DNA from: Hydrogenophaga sp.
GTDB lineage: Bacteria > Pseudomonadota > Gammaproteobacteria > Burkholderiales > Burkholderiaceae_C
Direction: 5' to 3'
Assembly (NCBI GenBank): GCA_011391595.1
Contig: JAABQG010000037.1
Location: 1 to 35,313, forward strand
Length of the DNA stretch: 35,313 nt
Shown here: in pieces, positions 8,521 to 17,881 of the stretch
Layout: each line of letters opens with the position of its first letter
Position numbering within the stretch: position 1 is the stretch's first letter
Translations under genes and position numbers: made by a program
Notes under the pieces: generated by a model
Database searches by the model: none
What the model saw: only the letters and a program-made list of their open reading frames with translations
Told to the model about the DNA's origin: nothing

Positions 8521-9240
8521 ATGGCTCAATCGAAAAACCTCTTTAAAGCGTCTCTCGACGCCGGTCGAGAGTTGTTGCGTCCCCTGGCGCTGCCGGGGAT
8601 TTCGCTGGACGGCCCGAGCGTGCACGACAGGGGCCATCAGCCTCTGTCATTGGTGCCCATCCGTTCCATCGGGCCTTCCGAGCGTCAGCGGGTGGCCAGC
8701 CACCTGATCGCGCTGGACGAGCATGACCGTTACCTGCGTTTTGGCTATGCCGCCTCCGACGAGCAGATCCATCGCTACGTCACCGGACTCGACTTCGAGC
8801 GCGATGACATTTTCGGGATCTACAACCGCAAACTCGAATTGATCGCGATGGCGCATCTGGCGTTTTCGGTGGACCCGCAACGCGCATCCTGTGCCGAATT
8901 CGGTGTCTCGGTGCTGTCCCGAGCGCGGGGTCGCGGCTACGGCGCGCGCCTGTTCGACCGGGCCGTGATGCACTCGCGCAACCAGGGTGTGACGATGATC
9001 TATATCCATGCGCTCAGCGAAAACACCAACATGCTGAAAATCGTGCGCAAGGCCGGCGCATCCGTGGTCCGCGATGGCAGCGAAAGCGAGGCGCATCTGA
9101 CGCTGCCGCCGGCCACCCTGGACACGCACGTCAGCGAGATCGTCGAAAACCAGTTTGCCGAGGTGGACTATGTGGTGAAGACCCAGACCAAGCGGGTTCA
9201 CGACTTTCTGGTCGGGGCACACCACAAGCCCGCCGACTGA
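8521..9240 (+). CDS. GNAT family N-acetyltransferase
   Basis: A 239-aa protein with a GNAT fold in about residues 45-200. The acetyl-CoA binding motif A is seen as VSVLSRARGRGYGARLFDRA (R-x-x-G-x-G pattern), preceded by a beta strand with AHLAFSV. The second half of the fold includes MIYIHALSENTNMLKIVRKAG, typical of GNAT motif B. The substrate cannot be inferred. The C-terminal tail to QTKRVHDFLVG is longer than the core fold. No Shine-Dalgarno sequence is obvious before the ATG. The small dyad AGGG-AAAA-CCCT at 8497-8508 lies just upstream. The gene stands alone, 90 nt before corC. Confidence 0.85.
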   Translation: MAQSKNLFKASLDAGRELLRPLALPGISLDGPSVHDRGHQPLSLVPIRSIGPSERQRVASHLIALDEHDRYLRFGYAASDEQIHRYVTGLDFERDDIFGIYNRKLELIAMAHLAFSVDPQRASCAEFGVSVLSRARGRGYGARLFDRAVMHSRNQGVTMIYIHALSENTNMLKIVRKAGASVVRDGSESEAHLTLPPATLDTHVSEIVENQFAEVDYVVKTQTKRVHDFLVGAHHKPAD

Positions 9241-9330
9241 CGCCGCCCGGCCTGCGATTCGTGGGGCCCGGCAGCGGATTCCGCTATCCTACGGGGTCCG
9301 CAACTACCGCACGTACTGCACCTCCAGGCT

Positions 9331-10206
9331 GTGTCCGACCCTCACCCTGCCCGTCACGCTGACCGCGAAGACAAGCGTACTTTCCTGCAAAAACTGGCCG
9401 AATTCATCCACCCGGGCCCTGACTCGGCAGAGGAACTGATCGAAACGCTGGTCGAGGCGGAGGACAACAAGGTTATCAACGCGGAGAGCCGTGCCATGCT
9501 CGAAGGCGTGATTCGCATGGCCTCGATGACGGCCGGTGACGTGATGGTGGCTGCCCCCCGCATGGATCTCATCGACATCGCGTCCACCGATGAGGCCTTG
9601 CTTCACGTGGTGATCGACACCGCGCACTCGCGTTTCCCGGTGTATGAGGGGGACAAGGAAAACATCATTGGCATCCTGATGGCCAAGGACCTGCTCAAAC
9701 TGCAGCGCGCACCCGAACTCAATATACGCGCCCTGTTGCGGCCCGCGGTTTTCGTGCCGGAGACCAAGGGGCTGAACGATTTGCTGCGCGACTTTCGTGG
9801 GAATCGAAACCATCTTGCCGTGGTGATTGACGAATTCGGGCGCACGGCGGGGCTGATCACGATCGAGGATGTCCTGGAGCAGATCGTCGGTGAGATTGAA
9901 GATGAGTTCGACGTGGCTGAGGATGATGGTGACATTTTCGGCCTGCCGGATCGCAGCTTCCGGGTGAGCGGCGACACGGCCATCGGGCGCATTGAAGAAG
10001 CCTTCGGCGTGAAGCTTGAAGGCGTCGACTCGGACGAAAGCTTCGACACTATTGGCGGCCTGATCGCCCACGAAATGGGCCATGTGCCCCGGCGCGGCGA
10101 ACATCATCTTCTGGCCGGGCTCAATTTTGTCGTCCAGCACACCAGGGGTGGCGCGGTGCGCTGGTTCAAGGTCTCGCCGGTGGCCGGCCCGGTACGGACT
10201 GGCTGA
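9331..10206 (+). CDS. corC: HlyC/CorC-type CBS-domain protein (Mg/Co efflux accessory)
   Basis: A 291-aa cytoplasmic protein with two CBS domains (about 65-190, including HSRFPVYEGDKENIIGILMA and NHLAVVIDEFGRTAGLITIE) and a C-terminal CorC/HlyC transporter-associated domain (about 205-285). No membrane segment is present, as in CorC/YbeX rather than CorB. The family is tied to magnesium/cobalt homeostasis and, through its neighbour, envelope biogenesis. The start is GTG at 9331; no ATG is available upstream in frame. It precedes lnt by 14 nt. The ybeX-lnt pairing is conserved across proteobacteria, which supports both calls. Confidence 0.92.
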   Translation: MSDPHPARHADREDKRTFLQKLAEFIHPGPDSAEELIETLVEAEDNKVINAESRAMLEGVIRMASMTAGDVMVAAPRMDLIDIASTDEALLHVVIDTAHSRFPVYEGDKENIIGILMAKDLLKLQRAPELNIRALLRPAVFVPETKGLNDLLRDFRGNRNHLAVVIDEFGRTAGLITIEDVLEQIVGEIEDEFDVAEDDGDIFGLPDRSFRVSGDTAIGRIEEAFGVKLEGVDSDESFDTIGGLIAHEMGHVPRRGEHHLLAGLNFVVQHTRGGAVRWFKVSPVAGPVRTG

Positions 10207-10220
10207 CGCCTGCCATTTGC

Positions 10221-11828
10221 ATGCGGGCTCGGCTCCTTCCTACTTTCGCGGTGCTACTGGCCGGGGTGGCGCAGGCGGCCTCCATGGCCATGCCCTTGAA
10301 TGGTCAGCCACAGTGGTGGCTTCAGATCCTGAGCCTGTCCGTGCTGTGCTGGCAGCTGACGCGCTGTGCAGAGCAGTTGACCTCGTGGAGCAGCAGCACA
10401 TGGAGCGTCGACGAACGACGACCCGATTGGCAAACCGGCTGGAAAGGCGCTGCCTGGCTCGGGTGGACCTTTGCCACCGCTTGGCTTGCCAGTACGTTCT
10501 GGTGGCTGTTTGTTTCCATGCATACCTATGGCGGGCTGCCCGCGGCGCTGGCCGTGCTGGCCGTACTGGGTCTGGCAGGCGCGCTGGCGCTTTATTACGC
10601 GGCCGCGTGCGCCTTGTTTTTCAAGCTGTTCTTTGCCCATGCGGATGCCCGGTTGTCCTGGTCTGCCCTGGTCTTTGCTGCACTGTGGACGCTGGCGGAG
10701 CTGGCGCGGGGTGTCTGGTTCACGGGCTTCCCATGGGGCGCCGCTGGCTATGCCCATACCGGCGGGCCGCTGGCGGGCTACGCGCCCTGGCTGGGGGTTT
10801 ACGGCGTCGGTGCAGTCGCGGCTTGGGCCGCATTCATGCTGGCCGGAATTCTGGCGGGATCAGGCCGCAGCCGCTGGGCCACCGGCCTGTGGCTGGGCAT
10901 CGTGTTCGCGGTGGGCCTGGCGGCCCAATGGTTCGGTCCGGCGTTCACCCGGAGCGCTGGCACGCAAAGCGTGGCATTGCTGCAGGGAAATATCGCGCAA
11001 AATGAAAAATTTCAGCCCGGCACCGGGGTTGCCGATGCGCTTCGCTGGTACGGGGAGCAACTGCAAGCGAACCAGTCCAGCCTGGTGGTGGCCCCGGAAA
11101 CTGCCATTCCGATGCTGCCCCAGCAGTTGCCAGACGGCTACTGGGCAGCTTTGCAGGCCCGTTTCGCCGATGGCCGGCAGGCGGCGTTGATCGGTGTGCC
11201 GCTTGGGAGCAATGCCGAGGATTACACCAATGCCATGGTCGGGCTCAAGCCCGGCCAGTCCCAGCCCTATCGGTACGACAAATTTCACCTCGTTCCGTTT
11301 GGCGAGTTCATTCCGCCGTTTTTCAAGTGGTTCCTTGCCATGATGAACATCCCGCTTGGCGACTTCAACCGTGGGACGCTGGCGCCACCTTCGTTTGAAT
11401 GGCAAGGCCAACGGCTTGCGCCCAACATCTGCTACGAAGACCTGTTTGGCGAGGAACTTGGCAGACGGTTCGTCGATGAGGTCACGGCGCCGACCATCAT
11501 GGTCAATCTCAGCAATATCGGATGGTTCGGCAACACGCTGGCCATCGACCAGCACCTGCAGATCTCCCGCATGCGGGCGCTGGAGTTTCAGCTGCCCATG
11601 CTGCGCGCCACCAACACCGGCCCTACGGTGGTGATCGACCATCGTGGCCAGGTGACGCACAGCCTGCCGCGTCACACCCGTGGCGTGCTCGAGGGCGTGG
11701 TGGAAGGGCGTAGCGGCAGCACGCCGTTTGCGATGTGGGTCTCGCGGCTCGGGCTGTGGCCGGTGTGGTTTCTGTCCCTCCTTGTCGTGGCCTTGGCCGC
11801 GATCGTGGCGCGGTCGCGTCGCCGCTGA
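10221..11828 (+). CDS. lnt: Apolipoprotein N-acyltransferase
   Basis: A 535-aa inner-membrane enzyme that adds the third acyl chain to the N-terminal Cys of lipoproteins. Several hydrophobic segments fill residues 1-240 and a last one lies near 505-530. Between them is the nitrilase domain with the expected E-K-C triad: E293 (VVAPETAIP), K354 (YDKFHLVPFGE) and C404 (NICYEDLFGEE). The length is slightly above the E. coli enzyme. It lies 14 nt after corC and is followed after 141 nt by glyQ. Confidence 0.96.
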   Translation: MRARLLPTFAVLLAGVAQAASMAMPLNGQPQWWLQILSLSVLCWQLTRCAEQLTSWSSSTWSVDERRPDWQTGWKGAAWLGWTFATAWLASTFWWLFVSMHTYGGLPAALAVLAVLGLAGALALYYAAACALFFKLFFAHADARLSWSALVFAALWTLAELARGVWFTGFPWGAAGYAHTGGPLAGYAPWLGVYGVGAVAAWAAFMLAGILAGSGRSRWATGLWLGIVFAVGLAAQWFGPAFTRSAGTQSVALLQGNIAQNEKFQPGTGVADALRWYGEQLQANQSSLVVAPETAIPMLPQQLPDGYWAALQARFADGRQAALIGVPLGSNAEDYTNAMVGLKPGQSQPYRYDKFHLVPFGEFIPPFFKWFLAMMNIPLGDFNRGTLAPPSFEWQGQRLAPNICYEDLFGEELGRRFVDEVTAPTIMVNLSNIGWFGNTLAIDQHLQISRMRALEFQLPMLRATNTGPTVVIDHRGQVTHSLPRHTRGVLEGVVEGRSGSTPFAMWVSRLGLWPVWFLSLLVVALAAIVARSRRR

Positions 11829-11969
11829 CGTTCGTCAGGGCGGCAGGATTGCAGCGGACCGCGCCCGCACAGCGGCCAGCCCCGTAAAATCAGCTGTTGA
11901 CGCAAATTGCGCGGCGACCCAGCCGGTCCGTCCGGGACCGGACGGCCCAAGCCCTGGACCCTTGTACCC

Positions 11970-12920
11970 ATGCTCACTTTCCAACAAATCATTCTCAAAC
12001 TGCAGTCCTACTGGGACGCCCAGGGCTGCGCACTGCTGCAGCCTTACGACATGGAAGTGGGCGCCGGCACCAGTCACACCGCCACCTTCCTGCGCGCACT
12101 CGGGCCCGAGCCCTGGAAGGCGGCGTACGTGCAGCCTAGCCGGCGCCCCAAGGATGGCCGTTACGGCGAGAACCCGAACCGCCTGCAGCACTACTACCAG
12201 TACCAGGTGGTGCTGAAGCCCGCGCCGAGCAACATCCTGGAGTTGTACCTCGGCAGCCTGGAGGCGCTGGGCTTCGACCTGAAGAAGAACGACATCCGTT
12301 TTGTCGAGGACGACTGGGAGAACCCCACGCTGGGCGCCTGGGGCCTGGGCTGGGAAGTCTGGCTCAATGGCATGGAGGTGACGCAGTTCACCTACTTCCA
12401 GCAGGTTGGCGGCATCGACTGCCGGCCCATCACCGGCGAGATCACTTACGGACTGGAGCGCCTGGCCATGTATCTGCAGGGCGTTGACAACGTCTACGAC
12501 CTCGTGTGGACCGACGCCGGATCGGCGCCGGGGCGCGCCCAAGCGGGCGAGCGGGGGGGCAAGATCCGCTACGGCGACGTGTACAAGCAGAACGAGGTCG
12601 AGCAATCCACCTACAACTTCGAGCATTCCGATGCCGACTTTCTCTTTACCGCCTTCACCGCGCACGAGAAGCAGGCCAGGCACTTGATCGAGGTGCAGCT
12701 CGCGCTGCCGGCCTACGAGCAGGTGCTCAAGGCTGCCCACAGCTTCAACCTGCTGGACGCACGCGGTGCCATCAGCGTGACCGAACGCGCTGCCTACATC
12801 GGGCGCATCCGCAACCTGGCCCGCGCCGTGGCGCAGAGTTACTACGAGAGCCGCGAGCGCCTGGGATTCCCCATGGCGCCGCGCGAGTGGGTGGAACAGA
12901 TGAAGAAGAAGGTGGCATGA
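11970..12920 (+). CDS. glyQ: Glycyl-tRNA synthetase alpha subunit
   Basis: A 316-aa catalytic subunit of the bacterial heterotetrameric (alpha2-beta2) glycyl-tRNA synthetase. It begins [20 protein letters not shown] and contains [20 protein letters not shown] and [18 protein letters not shown], all hallmarks of GlyQ. The ATG at 11970 is chosen by family N-terminus; an upstream in-frame start at 11907 would add 21 residues unlike the family. Its stop overlaps the glyS start (ATGA), so the two subunits are translationally coupled. Confidence 0.97.
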   Translation: MLTFQQIILKLQSYWDAQGCALLQPYDMEVGAGTSHTATFLRALGPEPWKAAYVQPSRRPKDGRYGENPNRLQHYYQYQVVLKPAPSNILELYLGSLEALGFDLKKNDIRFVEDDWENPTLGAWGLGWEVWLNGMEVTQFTYFQQVGGIDCRPITGEITYGLERLAMYLQGVDNVYDLVWTDAGSAPGRAQAGERGGKIRYGDVYKQNEVEQSTYNFEHSDADFLFTAFTAHEKQARHLIEVQLALPAYEQVLKAAHSFNLLDARGAISVTERAAYIGRIRNLARAVAQSYYESRERLGFPMAPREWVEQMKKKVA

Positions 12921-15067
12921 ACATGACGACGCAGAACCTTCTTGTCGAACTCTTTGTGGAAGAGCTTCCGCCCAAGGCGCTAAAAAAGCTGGGCGATGCC
13001 TTCGCCGCGGTGCTGGCGGACCAGCTCAAGGCCCAGGGCCTGACGTCGGCAGACACGGCGGTGACATCCTTCGCCTCGCCCCGGCGCCTGGCGGCGCACA
13101 TCAGCCATGTCTGGCTCAAGGCGGAGGACAAGGCGGTACAGCAAAAGCTCATGCCCGTGTCCGTGGGACTCGATGCGGCGGGCCACGCCACGCCGGCGTT
13201 GCTGAAGAAGATGCAGGCCATGGGTATTGAACTGGCAGATCTGGGCCCGGCCGTGGCGGCGCTCAAGCGCGCGCCCGACGGCAAGGCCGAGGCCTTGTTC
13301 CACGACAGCCTGATCAGCGGCGCCACGCTGGACACCGGCCTGCAGAAGGCGCTGGACGAAGCGGTCGCCAGATTGCCGATCCCCAAGGTCATGAGTTACC
13401 AGCTCGAGACCGACTGTGACCTGCCGGGCTGGAGCAGCGTGAACTTCGTGCGACCGGCGCATGGCCTGGTGGCCCTGCACGGCCCTACCGTGGTGCCCGT
13501 CAAGGTGCTGGGGTTGACCGCCGGGAAAACGACGCAAGGGCACCGCTTCGAGGCCGCGCAGTCGCCTGTCGTGATCGCGGACGCCGACAGCTATGCCGGG
13601 ACGCTGCTGCGTGACGGAGCGGTCATTGCGAGCTTTGGGGACCGTCGCTTTGCCATCGTCCAGCAACTCGCTCAGGCCGCTGAGCGACTCGGGCCGGGCT
13701 ACGAAGTACTGATGGACGAGTCGCTGCTGGACGAAGTCACCGCTTTGGTGGAGCGGCCCAATGTGCTGGTCTGCGGCTTTGAAGAACAGTTCCTCGAAGT
13801 GCCGCAGGAGTGCCTGATCCTCACGATGAAGGCGAACCAGAAGTACTTTCCGTTGCTAGACGCCTCGGGCAAGCTCACCAACAAGTTCCTGGTGGTCAGC
13901 AACATCAGTCCGGCGGACGCCAGCGCGGTGATTGGCGGCAACGAGCGCGTCGTGCGCCCGCGCCTGGCGGACGCCAAGTTCTTCTTTGACCAGGACCGGA
14001 AGAAGACGCTTGAATCGCGCGTCCAGGGGCTTGACAAGGTGGTCTACCACAACAAGCTGGGCACCCAGGGGGAGCGCATGGAGCGTGTGCGCGCCATCGC
14101 GAAGGCCATCGGCCAGCAACTCGGAGGTGATGTTCTGGCAAAAGCAGCCGATACTGCCGCGCGATTGGCCAAGACCGATCTGCTGACAGACATGGTGGGT
14201 GAATTCCCCGAACTGCAGGGCGTCATGGGCGGCTACTATGCGCGTCACGACGGCCTCTCCGAAGACATTGCCTTCGCCATCGAAGACCACTACAAGCCGC
14301 GCTTTGCCGGTGACGAGCTGCCGCGCAACCCGGTCGGCGTGGTTGTCGCGCTGGCCGACAAGATGGAGACGCTGGTGGGTATGTTCGGCAGCGGGAATCT
14401 GCCCACGGGCGACAAGGATCCGTTCGCCCTGCGTCGGCACGCCCTGGGCGCGGTTCGCATGCTGATCGAGAAGGATCTGCCACTGGAGCTGAGCGTGCTG
14501 CTCAACATTGCCGCCCATGCTTTCAAAGGCATTCCTGGCTTTGATTCTGGCCGCGCCGTTGTGGATCTGGAAGGCTTCATTGACGACCGCCTCGCCGGCG
14601 CCCTGCGCGAGCAGGGTTTCAGCGCCCAGGAAGTCGATGCGGTGCTGGCCTTGCGTCCGCAGCGCCTAGGGCAGGTGGGCAAACTGCTGGCCGCCGTGCG
14701 GGCCTTCGGGTCGCTACCCGAAGCCCCGGCCCTGGCCGCCGCCAACAAGCGCATTGGCAACATCCTGAAGAAAGCCGGCGAGGTGGATGCGCATGTCAAT
14801 CCGAAGCTGCTGAAAGAGTCTGCCGAGCAGGATCTGTACGCAGTGATGCAGCGTTTCGTCCCCGAGGCCAACGCACTGTTTGAGGCTGGCGACTATACCG
14901 CCTCGCTGCGCACGCTGGCCGCGCTGCGTGCGCCGGTCGATGCCTTTTTCGACGATGTCATGGTCAACGCGCAGGAGATGGATCTGCGGCTGAACCGGCA
15001 AGGCCTGCTCAAGAGCCTGCACGACGCGATGAACCGGGTGGCTGACCTGTCGCGCCTGGCGACCTGA
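12917..15067 (+). CDS. glyS: Glycyl-tRNA synthetase beta subunit
   Basis: A 716-aa subunit that recognises and binds tRNA-Gly. The N-terminus [20 protein letters not shown] is typical of GlyS. The HD-like domain region contains [20 protein letters not shown] followed by [11 protein letters not shown]-terminal DALR-type anticodon-binding region ends with [20 protein letters not shown]. The ATG at 12917 overlaps the glyQ stop by 4 nt. An ATG two codons later (12923) is equally possible; the purine-rich AAGAAGAAGG at about 12902-12911 serves either. The length is normal for the family. Confidence 0.97.
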   Translation: MNMTTQNLLVELFVEELPPKALKKLGDAFAAVLADQLKAQGLTSADTAVTSFASPRRLAAHISHVWLKAEDKAVQQKLMPVSVGLDAAGHATPALLKKMQAMGIELADLGPAVAALKRAPDGKAEALFHDSLISGATLDTGLQKALDEAVARLPIPKVMSYQLETDCDLPGWSSVNFVRPAHGLVALHGPTVVPVKVLGLTAGKTTQGHRFEAAQSPVVIADADSYAGTLLRDGAVIASFGDRRFAIVQQLAQAAERLGPGYEVLMDESLLDEVTALVERPNVLVCGFEEQFLEVPQECLILTMKANQKYFPLLDASGKLTNKFLVVSNISPADASAVIGGNERVVRPRLADAKFFFDQDRKKTLESRVQGLDKVVYHNKLGTQGERMERVRAIAKAIGQQLGGDVLAKAADTAARLAKTDLLTDMVGEFPELQGVMGGYYARHDGLSEDIAFAIEDHYKPRFAGDELPRNPVGVVVALADKMETLVGMFGSGNLPTGDKDPFALRRHALGAVRMLIEKDLPLELSVLLNIAAHAFKGIPGFDSGRAVVDLEGFIDDRLAGALREQGFSAQEVDAVLALRPQRLGQVGKLLAAVRAFGSLPEAPALAAANKRIGNILKKAGEVDAHVNPKLLKESAEQDLYAVMQRFVPEANALFEAGDYTASLRTLAALRAPVDAFFDDVMVNAQEMDLRLNRQGLLKSLHDAMNRVADLSRLAT

Positions 15068-15122
15068 GGCGCGGTGCGGTCATGCGCCCCGCCGTTGACG
15101 GTTCTCTTTGATAATCGGTGTC

Positions 15123-15677
15123 ATGAAACTAGTCATTCTCGAGCGCGACGGCACCATCAACTACGACGGTGCCGATTTCATCACCTCGGCCGAAGACTGG
15201 ACGCCGCTGCCCGGCGCGCTGGACGCCATCGCGCGTCTCAACCACGCCGGCTTTCATGTCGTGATCGCTACCAACCAGCCCGGGCTGGGGCGCGGGTTGT
15301 TCGATGTGGTTACCCTCAACGCCATTCACGCCAAGATGCACAAGATGCTGGCGGCGGTCGGGGCCCGGGTTGACGCGGTGTTCTATTGCCCCCACTCGCC
15401 GGAGGAGCACTGCCTGTGCCGCAAGCCGCTGCCCGGCCTGTTCGAGCAGATCGGCGAACGCTATGGCATGGACCTGCAGGGCGTGGCCGCTTGTGGCGAC
15501 AATGCTGATCACCTGCTGGCGGGCGCCGCGGCGGGCTGCGCCCCGCACTGGGTGCGCACGGGCAGTGTCGCCGCCAGCTTTTCGCATGCGGTGCCCGAAG
15601 GCTATCCGCCCGGAACGGTGGCGCACGCCGACCTGGGGGCTTTTGCGGATGCCCTGATTGCGCGTGCGGCGCCCTGA
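15123..15677 (+). CDS. gmhB: GmhB-like HAD phosphatase with altered catalytic motif
   Basis: A 184-aa HAD-superfamily protein resembling D-glycero-beta-D-manno-heptose-1,7-bisphosphate 7-phosphatase, an enzyme of LPS heptose synthesis. The Zn-binding set is intact (C89, H91, C97 and C99 in CPHSPEEHCLCRKP), as are motif II (ATNQPG) and motif III Lys101. However, motif I reads LERDGT, with Glu7 (codon GAG) where the nucleophilic Asp of DxDGT should be. Motif IV reads GDNADH rather than GDxxxD. Activity is therefore doubtful unless the alteration is tolerated. The ATG at 15123 gives the family N-terminus MKLVIL. It follows glyS by 55 nt, as in relatives. No plsC-like gene follows, although relatives often have one there as far as I recall. 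Confidence 0.85.
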   Translation: MKLVILERDGTINYDGADFITSAEDWTPLPGALDAIARLNHAGFHVVIATNQPGLGRGLFDVVTLNAIHAKMHKMLAAVGARVDAVFYCPHSPEEHCLCRKPLPGLFEQIGERYGMDLQGVAACGDNADHLLAGAAAGCAPHWVRTGSVAASFSHAVPEGYPPGTVAHADLGAFADALIARAAP

Positions 15678-15687
15678 GCCGCCAGCC

Positions 15688-16674
15688 ATGCGCAGCTTGC
15701 TGCAGTTCACGCTGGACCTGTTCGACACGGCACCTGCGCCGCTTTTGCCAGTCTCCACGTCATTGGCAAAGGTCCCCGGAGGCGGAAATTCATCAGAATC
15801 TGATGAAAAAGCGACGCAGTCCAGCGTCGAACGGCCCTATTCAGCTATCAATTCAGTACCGTCAGAGGGGCCGCCGGCGGAAGCGCTGGACCGTCTGATG
15901 ACGCCTGCGAGCTTCGGCCATCCGCGCGCAAACCGGGAGGTCGCCTTGGCGGGTACGCGCGTTGCTTATGAGTTCCGGCGTGGCAAGCGCCGTACCATCG
16001 GCTTTTCCATCGGGCCCGATGGCTTGGCGGTGCGCGCGCCCAACTGGGTGCCGTTGTACGAGGTGGATGCCGCCCTGCGCGACAAAGCCGACTGGATCAT
16101 CCGCAAGCTCGGCGAGGCGCGGCAACGCCAGGGCCGCATGGAGTCCGCACGCATCGAGTGGTGTGATGGCGTGACGTTTCCCTTCTTCGGCGACAGCGTG
16201 CGTCTGGTGCTGGACCCGCGCCACGGGTTCAAGGGCACGGGCGCGCAACTGGTGACCACTGAGACGGGGCCGACCGGCGAGTCCGGGCGCACCTTGCAGG
16301 TGGGCCTGCCGCACAGTGCCACGCCGCAACAGATCCGCGATGCGGCGCAGGCTTGGCTGATGCGCCAGGCCCACCGGTGTTTCATCGAGCGACTGGATCA
16401 TTTCGCACCGCGGCTTGGCGTGCGGTGGAAAAAGCTGAGCCTGTCCAACGCCGGCACCCGCTGGGGCAGCGCCAGCGCCGATGGTTCGATCCGGCTGAAC
16501 TGGCGGCTGGTGCATTTCCGCATGCCAGTGATCGACTATGTGGTTGCCCATGAACTGAGCCATCTGCGCGTGATGGACCACAGCCCACGGTTCTGGGACA
16601 CGGTGGAATCGGTGATGCCCGACTACGGCACCTTGCGCGTGGAACTCAAGCGCCAGCCGGTGCCGAACTGGTAG
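15688..16674 (+). CDS. YgjP-type (DUF45) metallopeptidase-like protein
   Basis: A 328-aa protein of the M48-like/YgjP (DUF45) family. The C-terminal zinc motif is HELSHLRVMDH (H288, E289, H292, H298). It is preceded by the conserved segment KLSLSNAGTRWGSASADGSI, with the WGSAS typical of the family. Residues about 20-70 form a low-complexity linker. Most of that linker (about codons 38-56) is encoded by a copy of the window's dispersed repeat, kept in frame. The start ATG is 11 nt after the gmhB stop. The ORF could extend upstream but the family begins MRSLLQ. The physiological substrate is unknown. Confidence 0.9.
   Translation: MRSLLQFTLDLFDTAPAPLLPVSTSLAKVPGGGNSSESDEKATQSSVERPYSAINSVPSEGPPAEALDRLMTPASFGHPRANREVALAGTRVAYEFRRGKRRTIGFSIGPDGLAVRAPNWVPLYEVDAALRDKADWIIRKLGEARQRQGRMESARIEWCDGVTFPFFGDSVRLVLDPRHGFKGTGAQLVTTETGPTGESGRTLQVGLPHSATPQQIRDAAQAWLMRQAHRCFIERLDHFAPRLGVRWKKLSLSNAGTRWGSASADGSIRLNWRLVHFRMPVIDYVVAHELSHLRVMDHSPRFWDTVESVMPDYGTLRVELKRQPVPNW
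15800..15855 (-). repeat. Dispersed GATAGC-type repeat, copy 2 (inside a CDS)
   Basis: On the minus strand: GATAGC (15849-15844), 9 nt, CCGTTCGACGCTGG (15834-15821), about 10 nt, then TTTTT (15810-15806). The core is identical to the copy at 23911-23939. It lies inside the YgjP-type coding sequence and is read through in frame on the plus strand. Confidence 0.8.
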
Positions 16675-16697
16675 CCCGGCGAGTATTTCCTTAAGCG

Positions 16698-17765
16698 TCA
16701 GGGCGGCGCAAAGCGGTACACGCCGTCCGGATGCAGCGTGCGTCGAAGGTGGCCGGCAAACCACAACGCATGCAGGTGGGCGATCGACTCGCCCATGGCA
16801 AAGGTCGTCTGGTGCAGGTCGAGCGGGCGTTTGAAAAGCACCGGCAGCATGTCGGCGGCGCTGCCGGGTCCTGCCGTACAGGCTTCGAGCACCTCGGCCA
16901 GGCGGTCGCGGTGGTGATCGTGGAGCTGGTCGATCCGGGTGTGCAGGCCGCGAAAGGGCTTGCCGTGCGACGGCAGCGTCAGGGTGCCGACGGGCAGCGC
17001 CCGGAATTTGTCGATGGAATCCAGAAACAGCTTCAGCGAATCGGCCTCAGGCTCCACCTCGTAGACCGCCACGTTGGTGGAAATGCGCGGCAACACCATG
17101 TCGCCGCTGATCAGCACCTCCAGTTCGTCACAGTACAGCGCGATGTGCTCGGGCGCGTGGCCGTAGCCGCTGATGCAGCGCCAGGCGTGCCCGCCGATGC
17201 GCACCGTGCGGCCGTCCATCAGTCGGCTGAAGCGGGGCGGCACGTCCGGCACCATGCCGGGGTAGTAACTGGTGCGCCCGCGGATCTTCTCGATCGACTC
17301 GGGATCAAGCAGCCCGTGGGAGGCAAAGAAGCGCGCCGTGCCTTCGCCGCCGAAACCCATGGTGCTCTTCGAGCCAATGCGTGCCGTGTGGTAGTCGGTC
17401 GCGCTGATCCAAAGGGGCGCGTTCCAGCGTTCGCACAGCCAGTGCGCCAGGCCGATGTGGTCCGGGTGCATGTGGGTCACGATCACGCGCAGGATCGGCA
17501 GGCCCCCGAGCTGGGTAGCGAAAATCTGCTCCCATTGGGCTTTCGCTTCGTCGCGGGTGATGCAGCAATCCACCACGGTCCAGCCCTGAACCTTGCCCTC
17601 AGGGCCGTCGAGTGCATCGCGCAACAGCCACAGGTTGATGTGGTTCAGCGCAAAGGGCAGGGTCATGCGGATCCACTTCACACCGGGCGCCACCTCCAGC
17701 GTCGTCCCGAAGTCCGGCAGCGCATCGCCAAGAGGGTAGTGAAGTTGCTGCTCGAGGAGGTTCAT
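16698..17765 (-). CDS. Metallo-beta-lactamase-fold hydrolase
   Basis: A 355-aa soluble MBL-fold protein with the metal motif THMHPDHIG (H98, H100, D102, H103). Further histidines lie in SGYGHAPEHIALY and an Asp in LISGDMVLP, giving the usual binuclear site. The fold is glyoxalase II/lactonase-like; many such proteins act on thioesters or lactones. The start at 17765 (MNLLEQQLHYPLGD) is chosen because upstream codons run through the promoter palindrome. Divergence from the LiuR-like MerR gene and a shared operator suggest co-regulation with leucine/acyl-CoA catabolism. No Shine-Dalgarno is visible, and the predicted transcript would have a leader of only about 8-10 nt. Confidence 0.9.
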   Translation of the reverse strand: MNLLEQQLHYPLGDALPDFGTTLEVAPGVKWIRMTLPFALNHINLWLLRDALDGPEGKVQGWTVVDCCITRDEAKAQWEQIFATQLGGLPILRVIVTHMHPDHIGLAHWLCERWNAPLWISATDYHTARIGSKSTMGFGGEGTARFFASHGLLDPESIEKIRGRTSYYPGMVPDVPPRFSRLMDGRTVRIGGHAWRCISGYGHAPEHIALYCDELEVLISGDMVLPRISTNVAVYEVEPEADSLKLFLDSIDKFRALPVGTLTLPSHGKPFRGLHTRIDQLHDHHRDRLAEVLEACTAGPGSAADMLPVLFKRPLDLHQTTFAMGESIAHLHALWFAGHLRRTLHPDGVYRFAPP

Positions 17766-17780
17766 GGGCGGGATTTTTCG

Positions 17781-17809
17781 TTCATAATTGACGTTTACGT
17801 AAACGTCAA
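17781..17809 (-). promoter_or_regulatory. Predicted sigma70 promoter with MerR/LiuR-type operator
   Basis: On the minus strand, -35 TTGACG (17809-17804), a 17-bp spacer and -10 TATGAA (17786-17781) form a near-consensus promoter for the MBL gene. The -35 box and most of the spacer are a perfect 22-bp palindrome (17788-17809, half-site TTGACGTTTAC). MerR-family regulators bind such dyads between -35 and -10. LiuR sites described for leucine-catabolism genes resemble this sequence. The palindrome also begins with TTGACG on the plus strand, towards the regulator gene, but no good -10 follows there. Confidence 0.8.
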
Positions 17810-17881
17810 CTGTGTCGAGCCCATTGTAGGTGGCGGCGGCTGGCGTGGCTGTCACCCTTGTTGATCCCCGTACGGAACGCT

